A stretch of DNA of 64,000 nucleotides from Phoronis australis (Eukaryota; Phoronida; Phoronidae). The notes below the pieces were generated by a model that was given only the letters and a program-made list of their open reading frames with translations, had not been told where the DNA came from and made no database searches. Shown piece after piece: positions 13,001 through 28,000 of this stretch (position 1 is the stretch's first letter; the number at the start of each line of letters is the position of its first letter). The position numbers and the translations under genes were made by a program. Location: NCBI GenBank assembly GCA_002633005.1, contig NMRA01000094.1, positions 742,509-806,508 on the forward strand. Reading direction: 5' to 3'.

Positions 13001-16000
13001 CACGTCAGCATCTCGCGTAATCCCGCAAGGTTTTGATTTTAGCTAGGTCCAAGCATTCTGAACGCATCCAAAGGGCGCCTCAAACCAGTTCGTTCAATTT
13101 ATAAAATCATTTGCATGTTAACACATTTTGACAATATGGTTACAATTAATGAGTTAAATTATTTACCGATAAGACTCAATAATGGTAGGGATAACTCGCT
13201 AGCACGTATTAATAAAACTTTACAATATTTGGCTTTCTTATGGCATGTGTGGAAACGTGTCGTCTGCGCGGGTGTCTGCAGTTACAATGCCAAAAAAATA
13301 CTTTGTGTGGTTTCAAGTCAACGAGCTCTAATCTTGCAGCTGGTAACCAAACCAAAGGGCGTGGCCACCAAGCAACAGTGTGAAACGAATAGACGAAAAT
13401 GGGAATTCCTTCCGAAATGGAAGGAAAATTTTGACTGGTTACAGTATGATAGTGACCAGAAAATGTGTAGTGTCCCGTGTGAAACATACACCCACGCAAA
13501 CAGTTCATCTCTTGCGTCTGGGTCACATGTGTTTAGGATCGAATCTTTGAAATGTCACCAACAGTCGGTGGCCCACTCAGCAGCTTACAAAAAACATTCC
13601 ATATCTGAATTGAAAAGCCAGGGTAAAGCTGTAGCCTGTTCATACACTGGTGAAATACGAATACCGTACAAATACCCACTTTAATTAACTTGTAATATAT
13701 GCTCTTACAGATGTTTATTCAGATTGTGCTAACAGGTCAATGTGCGACATTCACATATGTTTGAAAAGTACAATTTGAGTTTAATTGGACAAGTGTCTTT
13801 AGGGCAGGACAAGTAAATTTCATTTCTACTTGTCCCACTGGACAAGTTAAAATAAAACTTTATGTCGAGCCCTGATTGGTCAGTAGCTGCATACCCATGA
13901 TGGACATTGTTCAGTAGCTGTAAATCCATTGTGGACATTGGCCAATAGCTGTATACCCTTTTATTTGTGCAATGACATTGTCTACTAGCTGTGAGTTCAA
14001 CAATGCTAATTACAACAGTTAATGTTGCATCAAAACTTGTTTAAAAAATGCTCAATTGATTGAGTATCAATTGATGCTATGCCATCCTGGTATATTGATT
14101 GAGTATCGATTCCATGCCATCCTGGTATATTGTTGCAAGGTTCCATTTTATAAAGATATTTTGTCTTTGCTTGACTCATTATTTGATCATTCATCTTTTA
14201 TATTATTCACATTCCTTGGTATAGTCCTGCGTACAGGAAATTGAACTATTAAAACGGATCACAGTGATGGAACTAAGCAATCAAATTGGCATTTGTTATT
14301 TCTTCTCCGAACAACAAACATTTTCTTTCAACTGTCTTATGTATTCATTAAACTACAAAGATAGTGCCTTGCAGGCATTTGTACAGACATGATTCCAAAA
14401 TCAAGAGTCCAAATTTTCCAAAAATTTTCAGACCAAACATACCCTGCGCCCACCAGCAATGACGGTGCATCAGCAACGCTGTGCCACAGCACCATTTGGT
14501 GGTGTAACCATCCAATAGCATAGTACAGAACAAGAATTTTAGACCCATTGAGAAAGGTGATTTAGAACATCAAAATTTAGGTCTAGGATGGTACTAAAGT
14601 TAATACATCTGAAAAGATTGGACTAGCGAGCAGTCCAAACTTATTCCAAATACATTAGCGCAATGCGAAAGGTTTTGTTTGGATGAATTGTCTTCTTTCT
14701 GCCATTTCACATACATTGTGTCATCAGCTTCTCACTGTAAACATGTCTTGAAACAGTAAATTTAACAAGAATAGGAGTGTTAGCTGGTTATTAGTGCTGA
14801 GGTTATGATCAACATTTGGAGTGAGTCAGTGATTCAAGGTATTCTCTGTGGAAAGGATGGCAACAGCAAAGCGATATCTCTTGTGAAACTTTAAAGTTAG
14901 GACAGTGGAATGCTAGTCCGCCTGTCAAGTGTGAAAGGGCACAATTTGTGACAGTTGGTTATGACATTGATCTAAAATATCTCTAACAGCAAACCAGTCC
15001 GATTAACTCTCATATGAAGGCAGCTTCGGACTGTCATATGTATTCAATAAATAACAAATATTGTGCTTGGACTGCCTTATCTATTCATTTGTCAAACATT
15101 GTGCTTGGACTATCTTTGTAAAACTACTCCAGGTACTTTCTGATTTGAACATGTTTGGTTAAATCTATAACTATAAACACATTAAGATCTAAATTGATTG
15201 TTTTTGTCAATTGAGATAAAATTAGCAGCTTTTTCACAGGAAACTTATATTATCAGTTGGTTTAATGTGTTGAGTCATTTAGAGGTGTGAGATCACAGGT
15301 TACATTAGTTGGACTCATGTGCCATAGAAAAAAGTCCAAATTTGGCTTTGTAATATTGGAAATGGTTGATTGGTCTCGTATATGAAACTTTCAAATACTT
15401 AATTATGTACAGTTCTACAAAATTCTTTTAGGAATCATTTTAGATTGATGGACAGGCTTACCGATGAGGTTCTTCAGACAGTAACCGTAAACTCTCTCTG
15501 TTCAATAACCTAAACTATTGTGCAGCCATCAGACAGTGTTGGAACTCCTTTGGGAATCTCTCACCAGATGGCACTTGCTCTGCCAATTTTACAGCACAGA
15601 GTGCCTCTGAGTATATAAGGCCATCCACTTTAATGAGGCATCACTCTCTTGTTTACAAACTCAACAAGCCTGACATACAACTAGACACAGTATTGATATC
15701 AATCAACAGTTTGGAGGTGCATATTACTGCTGACTTGATGTGTTGAAATGAACAGAAATAATCTGTGTCTTGATATCTTGAAATAAGTATACTGTGTACC
15801 GGAGGTGGATTGAAAGCAACATATAGTTGAGCTATTTGATTACTTTTGTGCTTATTGAGCATTTCATTATCAAGATGAAGGACAATAGCTCATCACTGCA
15901 TGTACAGTTCTCCATGTTGGCTCCCTGCGCCCTGATGTGGGGCAGTGTTCAAATAGGAGACCAGGTAAGACCTTTGTGGTAAAGATCTACTGAAACTGGG

Positions 16001-19000
16001 GACTGGCTGCTTTTTGTCATACACTTCAACAAAGCATAGTTTGTTAAACCACAGGGGTGTATGGAATTAAGGTAATCTAGCATAGGTCTAAATTTTCTGG
16101 ACTTCAATCCGTCATCTTAATTGTTTTTAACATCCAAATTGATAATTTATTTTTTTGTTGTTATTCATAAACAATTTGAATTTTCATTGATATTTAATGG
16201 GGGATACCTGACATTATGTAATAACCACAATAATCTCATATGGTTGATAACTCTGGTGACATAATTTTGTTCCTCCGAATAGAATTGTTTGACTAAAAAT
16301 TTGGATCTTGAAAACTAAGAACCCGAATCTAACTTGAACCCTTGAAATAAAAGGCATTCCTACTCCTACCTTTTTGAAGGAGTCTGTATGTTTGACCATT
16401 TTGAAACAGTTAAAATAAAATGATCTATTAATTTAGGGTTCTGGATAATTTAGAGCCCTAAAATACAGGATTATTGAAAATAAACCAGAAACATGCTTTA
16501 AATATGGTAATTATTAACAGTGATGGTGAGTGGATAAAGAGACGCTTTTAGATAGATTCACCAAACATTGCGAGCAATACGCCCTTCATCATCCGTGTAA
16601 GGAAAAATAGTGGATGGATAGGTAAATTAGGCGATCATATTTAGCTCTGTGTTTGCTTTGTGTGTTTTCATTGAGAGAACTGTGTCATCTCAGTACTATA
16701 ATCAGACTTGCAATGAGTGATGTTTCCCTTGTGAAGACGTCAGTCTGTATCTTATCAAATATTCCAAACAGCCCTGTGCTTATTAAGCACAACGTTTATG
16801 TTCCAACTTACTGGCTAGTATCAAAACACTCTTTGGTTAATAACTCTGGTATTTGTGCTGTTCTGTGACGCAGGATGGTAGAGTTCTATAAATCCGTAAG
16901 TGTTTATGTTCTTGGCCCTTAACGTCATCGCAGCGTCATCACAGCAGATACATTTCAGGCTGAGAAAATTGCTTAGCTGAGTCTATGATTGAAAGTTACT
17001 TAGGTCTCTAATTTGGGACCTGCTTACTACATGTGTGGGGAGCATAAACATGTTAACATCTGGTCAACAAGGCTTCTTCTTCAACACACAGCCATGTAAA
17101 GATTTTGTTTGTTGTGATACCAATGAGGGGGGTGTGTTTGGAATGCAAGTAAACAACCCCAGATTCATTCATTGATACTAGCTATGTGTGGGATGGTGGA
17201 CTGGACTGAGACCAACATTTCACATGAATTGTTAATCTCCATGTGGTGCCCAGTTGGTGTAGATACCAGCAATAATCTCAGTGTGGTGTCCACTAGGTGT
17301 TGGTAACAGCAAGGACCCTTGAGTAGTGAACTTTACACAGTTCAAAAACTTGATGACAAGAAATGTAAAGCAACACTTCAGTTCAACTCAACATTTATGT
17401 GATTTCGTATGCAGTTCTTCACAGCGGATCATGTCATGGCCGCTGTTTACCATGGCTAGAACCATAAGCAAGTGCTTTTGTGGAAAGCACTCCCCTGTAA
17501 ACTTTTTGTTTATCAATGCTCGCTTGTCTGTAACCTACCCTAAATATAGGTAACCACCTACCCCGTGAGGGGTACTGAAGCTACCCTAAATGTAGGTAAC
17601 CACCCACTCCGTGAGGGGTACTCAAGCTACCCTAAATATAGGTAACCACCCACCCCGTGATTGGTACTGAAGCTACCAAAAACACCTTAGATCTGTGCAT
17701 CTTTATTTCTATTTTGCCCGAAATTTCAGACTTATTCTAAGAAGACTGGAACAGGCGTCCGGCGACCCAGTGATGCTCCTGTTTTGAAACGTAGCTCGAG
17801 ACAGTTTGAAAGGTCGGAGAGTAGGAATGAGTTTGGTTGGGCTAAGGCAATGGATCACTTATTTGGTATAGCCGACGAGGCAAGTTAGAGAAACTAAGAT
17901 AGCAACCTTGGTCGCTAGTTCTACTTAACTTTTGCTGGCCTTTGTTACGTCTGACGGAGCCTTATGCTGTTTCATTTTTCACTGATTCTCTTTTTGTTTC
18001 CTGCTGGTTCGTTGAATGTTCTGGGCTGTGGTTGTCATGTTGGGTGGTCTTAAGTAGCTGTTCAAGCATTGTCTTCTTGACTTGATATCTGAAACACAAA
18101 GTGCTTCTGTAGTTAGAATGTCCTTTAGCTAAGCTTAACTGTCTACTTTCAATCCTCCTTTGATAATACAAATATTTCTTAAAGTCAAATGATATTACAG
18201 CATAAGTTTTTTCTAACTATGTAATTCATGATGGTGCTATGTGACAGCCTAGGGTACTCCCATGTAAGAGGTATATGGGTCATAACTGTAATTCATGATG
18301 GTGCTATGTGACAGCCTAGGGTACTCCCATGTAAGAGGTATATGGGTCATGCCACCTTCAACATTGATGCTTTTTCTATCAAAATGACCAATGAAAGAGT
18401 GCCTGTTCTAGAAAGTTCCCTACAAATGGAGTCACTTTGACTGAAGCAAGCTCTACAAAGGCTTACTTTTTCCAACTACACATATCTAAAGAACAATTTT
18501 TTTTGTAGGAGACGTACTTATTTTTACTTGACATTTATTCTTGTACTGTTTGAGTAATAATACGTTAAAGATTCTGTAGTCCAAGAATCCTTACAACCAA
18601 TGGTTAGGGTAATGGCTGGATTTTCTAGTAGGCTAAGGATGACTTTTCATAGAAGCTGCCTATAAATGGGTAGAGTCCATTCTCTCTATACATGGTCGGG
18701 TTTCTTTAGTTTTCCAGCTGCACCCACTTCAAAAATGTTGATGACTGTCCTGAGGGGTGGCATTACTCCCTGTTCATGTGTGCTTCCTTAGACTCTCTAA
18801 CCTTATGCTCATGTGCCTTCTCACATCAACTTTAATACATACACTACCACAGTAAATGTGCACTGGAGGACAGAGTTGTTATACCGTAATCGTTCGGGTT
18901 AATGCCCATGCTCAGTTAACAGCCCATCCCCGACTTTAAGTGGATTTTCGATTTAACCGCCCACTGCTCGGTTAAGCGCCCCCTGCGATTTTTGAAGATT

Positions 19001-22000
19001 TCCAGTTAAGCGCCCACCTCTCGGTTAAGCGCCCATCCCCGACTTTTAAAGAAGGAAGATTTAGCGCCTAGTGCTAAGGAAGCGCGCGATTCCCCGACTT
19101 TTAGAAAACGATCGATGATCACAATGAGTGCAACGACGCCGGGACTCCGAGACGGTGGTTTAGCAATCTGAATTACAATACAGGTAACGAGTTATTGTCT
19201 TGGGTCATGAACTCACTTCAAAATATAATACTTGAACCTTTTTGTCACTTTATTTTCTTCCCTTGTTTGCAAACTTTTAAGAACGCCGCCGGCGTCAAAA
19301 CCTCCGCTTTCAGCGACTTTGTCTGCCGCGCTGAGTTTCCGTCTGCATTGCACTAGATAAAACATATATTCGAAAAAATCAGGCCAGAGAAATGTGACAA
19401 TGGTTTTGCCAACCCTCCAAATTCTATTAAGGTGGGAAGCTCTCGTATTTTGAACAAATCTCACAACTCACGGAATGATATCAAATTCTCAATATTTTGA
19501 TGAATATAACTGCCGGGTTGTAGAGGATGTGGGGCGACCGAAGGGACAGTACAAGTGCCTTACTGGGTTACCGATTTCGTTGCTGCCTGTCGATTTCTGA
19601 ATTCAAACGTTGGCAATAATGTATGTTTGTGCATGATCTTGAAGTAATAAAAAACGGCTAGTCAAATTTTTTGTTTTTCGCTTATTGCATCTCAGTCAAA
19701 CTGGTTAGCAGATTTAACTAATGTCGCTGGCTGTTCTTTACTATTTCTTGCGTCAACCCCCACGTAAGCGTGACTGTGTGAATTATCCTTTCCACATCTC
19801 CTTTTTAGCCATCCAGAATAATTTTGTTTATACATTGACCATTTTCAGACTGAACAAAAATTCTTACCATTCGAGTCTGAAATTTCTACGACGTAGACTG
19901 CTTGAGGATAGTGGGTAAGAGATTCACGCAGCTAGTTACAGGGATGGGCTTAGGGCGCATCGAGCCGGGAAATATGGGAATAGACTTGACATCGCAGTTT
20001 TGGGGAACATTGGCAACGGAGGAATATCGCAAAGAACTGGGTCTTTCGTAACAGCAGCTTAAAAGTACATAATCACGCCCGTTTTTGTTACTTCGTCGGA
20101 CTGTCGCTATGTGTGACTGATTTGTAGTGGTGCACGTGCGCAAGTTCCCACGGCTTTGGAGTGCATGTTACCTTGACACCAACATGTGATTGACAGGTGA
20201 CTCACACGTAGGCCCTACGTGCGTGCTGAATACCGCCACTATCTTTGGCCATAAAAAACGAGATGCATATTGAAAGAGGCCGTTATATTACTTGACGGCA
20301 TTTCCAAGTCACGATTGTCAGCCGACTGAGACATTGCGCGAGAACAGCGGGACCGAACAGTGCCGCAGTGCGATATTACAAGCGATATAAATAGGATAAT
20401 CTGGACATCTTGCATGAAAAATAAATGTTTTTCCACCACGAAGTTTGGTAAGGTGATCGTTTAGAATAATGAATTGAAACATTGCTGTTTTCTGACATTT
20501 TGTAACATATTTATGCAGTGGCTTGAAATTTTATTCTTGATCGACGACTGGCTCGACCACCCCCGATCCTTGTCTTACTTCTTTGCATAGCATGTTTGGC
20601 GCAACCGCAAGAGAGAAATGCCGGGCTGTCGAGATAAGACAGCTAGCCGCAGAACCATACGCTGAAAATGTCATTTAGTAACGGAGTGTCGACTATAACA
20701 TCCCAAACACAAAAAAACACAGCAGAGTTAGGTTTTTCAAACTTTTATTACAACCAATTTTAAAACTGCTCTCTGACTCAGAACTTGACAGCTACATATA
20801 GTACGAGACTGTAACCATAAATTTGATGTCTGACCTCTGCAACACGTGAAGCTTGCACGCGCGCACTTAAGCAGGGTCACATCTTCATTGAAACTGTTTT
20901 AATTCTAGTGGAGGCTGCGTGGTGACTGGTCGTCTGCGCACCGCAGGACGGCACGGGGCTATTACTCAGCAATTTTGTAAATTTAATAGTGAATGACTAA
21001 TCTGAGGGCAAGAGAACCCACAGTCATTTGGCGACGTGCCGATAAAGCTCTTTGAAAAGGGCTACGCGTTCCGAGTATGATTGTCGTGTCGGGATTTTGA
21101 TCGCCAGGTAAGATTAACCGCCCAGGGCGGTTGTCTGTCGTAATAAGCGCCCATGTTCGGTTAACCGCCCATCCCCTACTTTAGGTGGATTTTCGATTTA
21201 ACCGCCCTCCCCCGATTTTTTGGATTCGCCAATTTAACCGCCCAGGGCGTTAACCCGAACGATTACGGTATGTTCATTGAAGGATACCTTTGTACTGTCA
21301 GTCTGCTGTTGTGTTGAATAGAGAAGATAGTGAGATACATGGAAGATACTGTGTAGGTGGTGGTATTGAAGAGAGGCTCTTATTTGTTGTCTGTTTGTAG
21401 TGAAGGGAATAGAAATCTCTTGACTGGCATGGGATAATCATCTTATTCTACTTGCTGAACGCATGCATCATTTAAATGCGGGTTAGATGCTGTTTGTCGA
21501 AGAACTAATAAATTTTGACCTTTGCTTTTGAAAAATATCCAGTAAACATCTCGTCTTAAACTGCATGAGGTTCTATGGTGCACGTAGTTCTGGTATTGGT
21601 TAGTGGCTGGTATACAGGCTTTTAAAATGAAATTGTTGGTCCATCATTTATTTCTAGCAGTTGAAGCTTATGGGAAGTGCACTTAATTGCTTTTCTGTGT
21701 TTTAGTATCTTATTTATTGAATTATTCTGATTGGTGAAACAAATGTCTTTTATACACTAGTTCTCTTACTATGATAATGTATTCTGAAATAGTTGAGTTA
21801 TTGAAAGAGCATTGCTTTAATTGTTCCTTTGATATTGATGAATTTTAATTTGATTTGTTTCCTTTTCATCAAACCTCATCTCTTAATTCTCTTCACCTTC
21901 AACTCCGTGTCTCCTGCCTCACCACACCCGTGAAGGCCTGAAGACTGGTGCGTTCTTGATGGTTGGTATGAAAACGTGTCTTTCATGAGTTCACGTTCAG

Positions 22001-25000
22001 CCTTCTCTCTGCAGAGTTTGGGCCGTGCTCAGAAGAAGAGCTCAAGCAGCACGGTTGGACTGGAAGATCTCTTCAGTGAGAGTAGCTCCAACTCAAGCCC
22101 ATACAACTCACTGACGGCAGCAGACAGTAAGAAACTAACTGGACGAACCTCCGCCAGCAAGCTTGGGGCGCTGTTTTTACCCAACTTCACCAGTAAGGTA
22201 TGGATGACCACACATTGCTTTTTTAGTTCACTTGTTCTTGGGTATTGTTTTCCAACTTCTTCGTAGTCTGCTTTTTACCATCACTATTTCATTCCACAAG
22301 TTTCTCTTTTGCTTACGAAAAATACTGTTTTTTCCTATGGCCATCTAACAGAATCTTGTTTCATAACTTTTTGTCCTTACGTCATAAAAATGGCATTATT
22401 CTGCAAATCTGCAACAGCTCGTCTCACACCCCAGGCAAAATAGATGTGGATAAATGTCTTTAAAAAGTCACTTATGTCTCCTTTCGAAGTAGGCTTGGAA
22501 ACAAATTAACATACATGGCTGTCTAATGAATTATGAACTGTATGAGTTACCACAAATGTAATTGTAAAAATGGTAATAGTGTGATGATACTATTGCCTAT
22601 AAGCACTGCTTTGTCCACTGTGTAACTTTTAATGTAAAATACAACCCCCAATTCAGATGTGTTGATATCGCACATGTGTTCAGACATCTTCTACATTACT
22701 GCCCCTGCAGGACAAAGACAAACAGGACCAGCTTGCTGAACAGTTGATGCAGTACACCCTGACTGGACTTCCCAGCTGGCCTTCGCTACTCACGCTTGGA
22801 GAGCCTCACTTTGACAGGTCTATGTTTGATATGGAGAAACATTGGACTGACATAATTGATAAAACGGTAAGACCTACTCATGAGGGCACTTGCACCACCT
22901 GCAAATTAAGAATTTGGGAGAAAAGAACTTACCTTTCATTAAAAACCAAAGCAGAAACATGTAGCATTTGTGTTTCAAAAGACTTTGATGCACCCATTTC
23001 TGTGTAAGTGGCTCGTATTATCGGCTCTGGCCAGACGGCATCCAGCCAGCATCCAGCACACAGGCAGATTTGGCTTCTACTGTGCCCCTTGTGGCAATTT
23101 CAATTTATGATATCACGATGACATACGGGAATAAATTGTGGAGCTTGGTGGTGACGGAGTATTTGGTGGATAACACTCTGCACCACCTACAGTTCACATG
23201 TGATGGATAACATTCAGCACCACCTACAGTTCACATGTGATGGATAACATTCAGCACCACCTACAGTTCACATGTGATGGATAACATTCAGCAACACCTA
23301 CAGTTCACATGTGATGGATAACATTCAGCACCACCTACAGTTCACATGTGATGGATAACATTCAGCACCACCTACAGTTCACATGTGACTTTGAGTTTTA
23401 AGTTGCAGGATTTTGGGGGTTTAAGCATTGTAATTGTCATGTCATTGAATAACCACTGTTAAGTGGTAGCAGATTGAAATGATTCATCCAAAAAAGTCCC
23501 TTTGCAAAATGTCCGTGAATGAAAGAAATTGCGTTTTGTCCGTATCAGCTAGGTACCATCTATTTAGAATTGAGCAAAACCAAAACCTGATTTTATGCTC
23601 TGAAAGTTTGCTTGGATAACTTGACAATAAATATTGCCATCGTGTGTCACTGAGGCCTACTGACTGATTACACTTGACAGCTTACTAAATGTCACTGATT
23701 CACAATAAGTAGATTCAAATTTTCTTTCAAGTTTGTAGTTTCAAGTCATGGCTTTGTTTGGTAATTATTTGTGACATACAATCAAGCCACTTGTTTTGCT
23801 TGTTCTGTTTGTTTATGCAAAGCATTGTTGCAGCTATGTGCATTTCAGTTACGGTGTTTCAATTTGTTTTTTCATCTCACTGGTTAAAGTAACTAATGAA
23901 GAAAGACTTCTGTTTCTTTATCTTGTTGTTTTCTCATAATCTTGAGATTGATCGAATTTTGTTATTTTTGATAATTTTGTACAAGGTTATGTAATATCTC
24001 CTTAAAATCTTGTTTTATATTATTGCATTAAAGGTTCTGTCCAGACTCTTCATTCTTACACCTGTCACTTACTTGGTAGAAATGCTCAAATTTTTACCAA
24101 ATGTTTGATGATGATTATTCCGTAGAAACCATGCTAAGATTTTTCTGAGACTTTCTTGGTGCTTGTTTTGATTAAAAAATGCCAATTCAGGATATCACTT
24201 TCTGGAGATTTTATTCCTTAATACTTCTTGCTCTTTTTGTATCATACTACTTTTTGTTTGTTTGTTCAGGGTATGACTAAAAAGCAACGAGACCAACAAG
24301 AGGCCGTGTGGGAGTTGCTCAACACAGAAGTGCGCTATGTGGAGGCACTCAATGTTATCTGTGATGTAAGTGATTGCATACTTATAACACCTATCTAAGT
24401 TACTGTTATCTCATGTGAGTGCAGTACGGACACATTGTTCTGACACCTTTCTAAGTTACTGTTATCTCACTTGAGCACAGTACGGACACATTGATTGGGC
24501 ATTCAGTAGATTACCAAATTCATAAAAGCAAGTTTTGATGTTTGTCAGAAAATAACGTAATCATATGTTGATTTATCACTATTTGGTATTGAAGACAGCT
24601 CTTGTGAGGAAAGAATTTTAAGACAATCAGTCAGTAAGCATGTCAGTCAGTGTAGGACAACTGATTTGACTTGCGCTGTAATCAGCTTGCAACTTAAAAT
24701 GGATGTATTGTTAAAAGCTTTTCTGTCACTTAGTGATACAATTTCCCATCGTCCTGGGTATCTGGTGTCAGTCAGTTCCACCACTCTGAATACGATCATC
24801 GTTGCCCAGGGTGGAAGGTGCTTGAATATTCAACTGAATTATCTGTCTGACTGAGCGCGATAAATGTGAAAGTATTCTCATGTCTATACTTAATGACTCT
24901 ATACTAAGGACGGAAGTGATTCGACATACAAACTTCTCAGTCGTGACCTGCATGATGCATAGCACAATGACCCACTTCACACAAAGCTTCCTGTGATTAA

Positions 25001-28000
25001 CTCTTTGAACAACAGTTAATTATCTCATCTCTGCATGCTGCCTGGCATTGCAAAAACAAGCCGTTTGCATTTAGTCATCCTTAACCTTTAAGCTTGGCAG
25101 CACAAAGGCATTAAGTATCTATCACTTTGTTGTTTTGTTTGTTATTCTCAGAAAACTGCAAGCGTTTGATTTGCTGGTTCAGTGATGTCATTGATGTTGA
25201 TGGCTTTTTATCCTTTCTTTGCATGCGTTGACCCTTGACCCCGTGGGCAACGTGTGGCAGTTAGTATGTGTTGTAGTTCTGCTCGAGGCAGATGACAAAA
25301 CAGTTGACTTTATTATGTAATTGACTTTATCTCTTGTGCTGTCATAACCTTTTATTTTATTCTGATCAATCTACATTTTAATGTCTTATCAGTGTTTCTT
25401 TCGCCAAGGAACAAAGTCTAAATGACCTTAGAATGAACCTGGGCTGGACTAGAGCTGTGTGTTTTGCACTACAAGTAGGAAACAAAGTGGACCTTGATAA
25501 AAACCTGAAAAATGAAATCGTAAAGGTCATTCAAAAATGGCTCATTTATTTTGTTTATCAAACTTACTGTATGTGAGCAGTCAAATCTAACTTCAACCCT
25601 CCCAGTGCACCTGGTGAAATACAAAAATTCACAAACAGCACGTTGTGTATGACATCATCAAACTGTAGCTGTGACATCATTGGCACAGCACTCAGTGACA
25701 TTGCCTATACTGTTACTCTGTTGATGATCTCACTGGTTCATTTGAGTCTGTACTTTCTTATTTGGTACAAATCAATTCTTAGAGCACAAGACTTAAGATA
25801 TTATGCTCAAACTGAATTATTACCAAAAGTGTTGAAGCATATATCTGTTGTGCTTTAAGAACTGCTCTCATTGAGTTGCCATGTCAACTTCTATCATCTT
25901 GTCATTATATTTCTTTTCAGTTATTCTACTGTTGCCTGATCAACTTACAAAACGAGCAGTTATTGAATGAAATTGAGACAGAGAAGTTGTTCAGCAACAT
26001 TCGAGAAGTGCGAACGGCCACGTGTCAGTTCTGGAAAGATGACCTACTTAAAGTTCTTGATCATTCTCGCACAAACCAAGTACCCCTGGACCCGCTGTTG
26101 TTGCTACAAGGGTTTTCTAAGGTGAGCATTGAGTAGAGAAAAACAATTAATGGATCGTATGAGAAGTAATGCATTACAGCGTGATATTATTGTATTCAAA
26201 GAGATAGACATGTAATATTGAACAACTTATGATATTGTATTCAAAGAGATAGACATGTAATGGTGAACAACTTATGATATTGTACCCAAAGAGATAGACA
26301 TGTAATGTTGAACAACTTATGATATTGTATTCAAAGAGATAGACATGTAATGGTGAACAACTTATGATATTGTATTCAAACAGATAGACATGTAATGTTG
26401 AACAACTTATGATATTGTATTCAAAGAGATAGACATGTAATGTTGAACAACTTATGATNCAGGTCTAAAGAATATACACCTCGTTGGTGAAATGAAAACT
26501 GACTTAGACCAGGTCTAAACTGGAGTTAAACCAGGTTTTACAAGACCACTGGTCCAAAAGTTAAACCACCTTTATGAAATGCAGATTATCATTAAACCTG
26601 GTCTAAGTCCAGTTTAAACCTGGTTTAACTTTAAACCACCTTTATGAAATCGGCTGATAATGTTGAACAACTTAGGATATTGTACTTAAAGAGATAGACA
26701 TGTAATGTTGAACAACTTATGATATTGTATTCAAAGAGATAGACATGTAATGTTGAACAATTTATGACCGCTATTTTTCCTTTGTGTGTCGTCAGCCGTC
26801 AAACAATTTATGAGAAAATGTTCAACAACGTTTGCGGCAGCGTAGTGAAGCTTAAAAAAAAAACAGAAATTAATAAACCACCAAATTCCTACATCTGGTG
26901 ATCAACTCTCAAAGTTAGAAAAATGCATTGTATGATTTATGTAGTTTTTCAAATGTAGGGCCTCTAGCGACACCCTTTTGTGCCAGTGTAGGGCCACTAG
27001 CGACACACTTTGGTGCCAGGTGGGACAAGTGAAGAATGTTTTATCACTCATCATTCAGCATTGCAACACAATTCAACAGTGAATGACAGATGGCAACTAA
27101 TGTTAATGTAAAACTGCATTGCAACACAATGCAACAGTGAATGACAGATGGCAACTAATGTTAATGTAAAACTGCATTGCAACACAATGCAACAGTGAAT
27201 GACAGATGGCAACTAATGTTAATGTAAAACTGCATTGCAACATAATGCAACAGTGAATGACAGATGGCAACTAATGTTAATGTAAAACTGCATTGCAGCA
27301 GAATTAAACTCAGTGTCCCACGGATGCGCAGCATTGTGGGTAAAAACAGCAAAATCAAAATGACTGCAATATTGTGAGAAATGGCTTTTGTATTAGCATT
27401 AAAGAAAAGTTATGTTTTTGTTAGAATTTGACCAAAAATGTTCTTCTCTGTCAAGCTTATGCCACACTGTTGCATTAGTTTTTGCCCAATTTTTCTTTTA
27501 TTTGATTAATTTTTGTCGACTTCAGACATAACGTAACCTGTGTGTTATTTGCAGTTTGAGGACTCCTTTCAACCCTACACAAAATATTGCCTGGAGCAGT
27601 CGGCCTGTCTGGAGTACATGAAGACTAAATTTCGTGATCACGATTTATTCAGGGCATTCGTCGAGGTATGCACACTTAAGAAGACGGAAACTGTACATGA
27701 TGGGAAATTACGCTTAATTGACTAAGAAAATTAGCACGTTTAATTGTCAGTTTTGTAGTGCATTATAGGTTCATAGTTATTTGATAGGTATGCTGCTTGA
27801 ACATTAAATTGAAAAAATTGTGAAAATTTCACTTTTTCACACCTTGGTAAGGTATCTGTACCTAACAAATGATCTTAAAAGTTTGTGTATTTAGCCTTGA
27901 TAACATGTGTGTTTGTGTGTTTTCAGTGGGCCGAGGCCCATGGACAATGTAACAGGCTTCGCTTGCATGACCTTGTAGTGAAACCGATGCAGAGGCTAAC

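Noticed and set aside
15908-15964. Exon-like 57 bp (CAG ... GACCAG|GTAAGA) reading FSMLAPCALMWGSVQIGDQ
   Set aside because: The acceptor has no pyrimidine tract, the peptide is unlike the family, and nothing requires it in the reading frame.
19213-20439. Minus-strand frames of 65-85 codons inside the 18882-21270 element
   Set aside because: Short, different frames, no transposase motif; expected by chance in the GC-richer interior.
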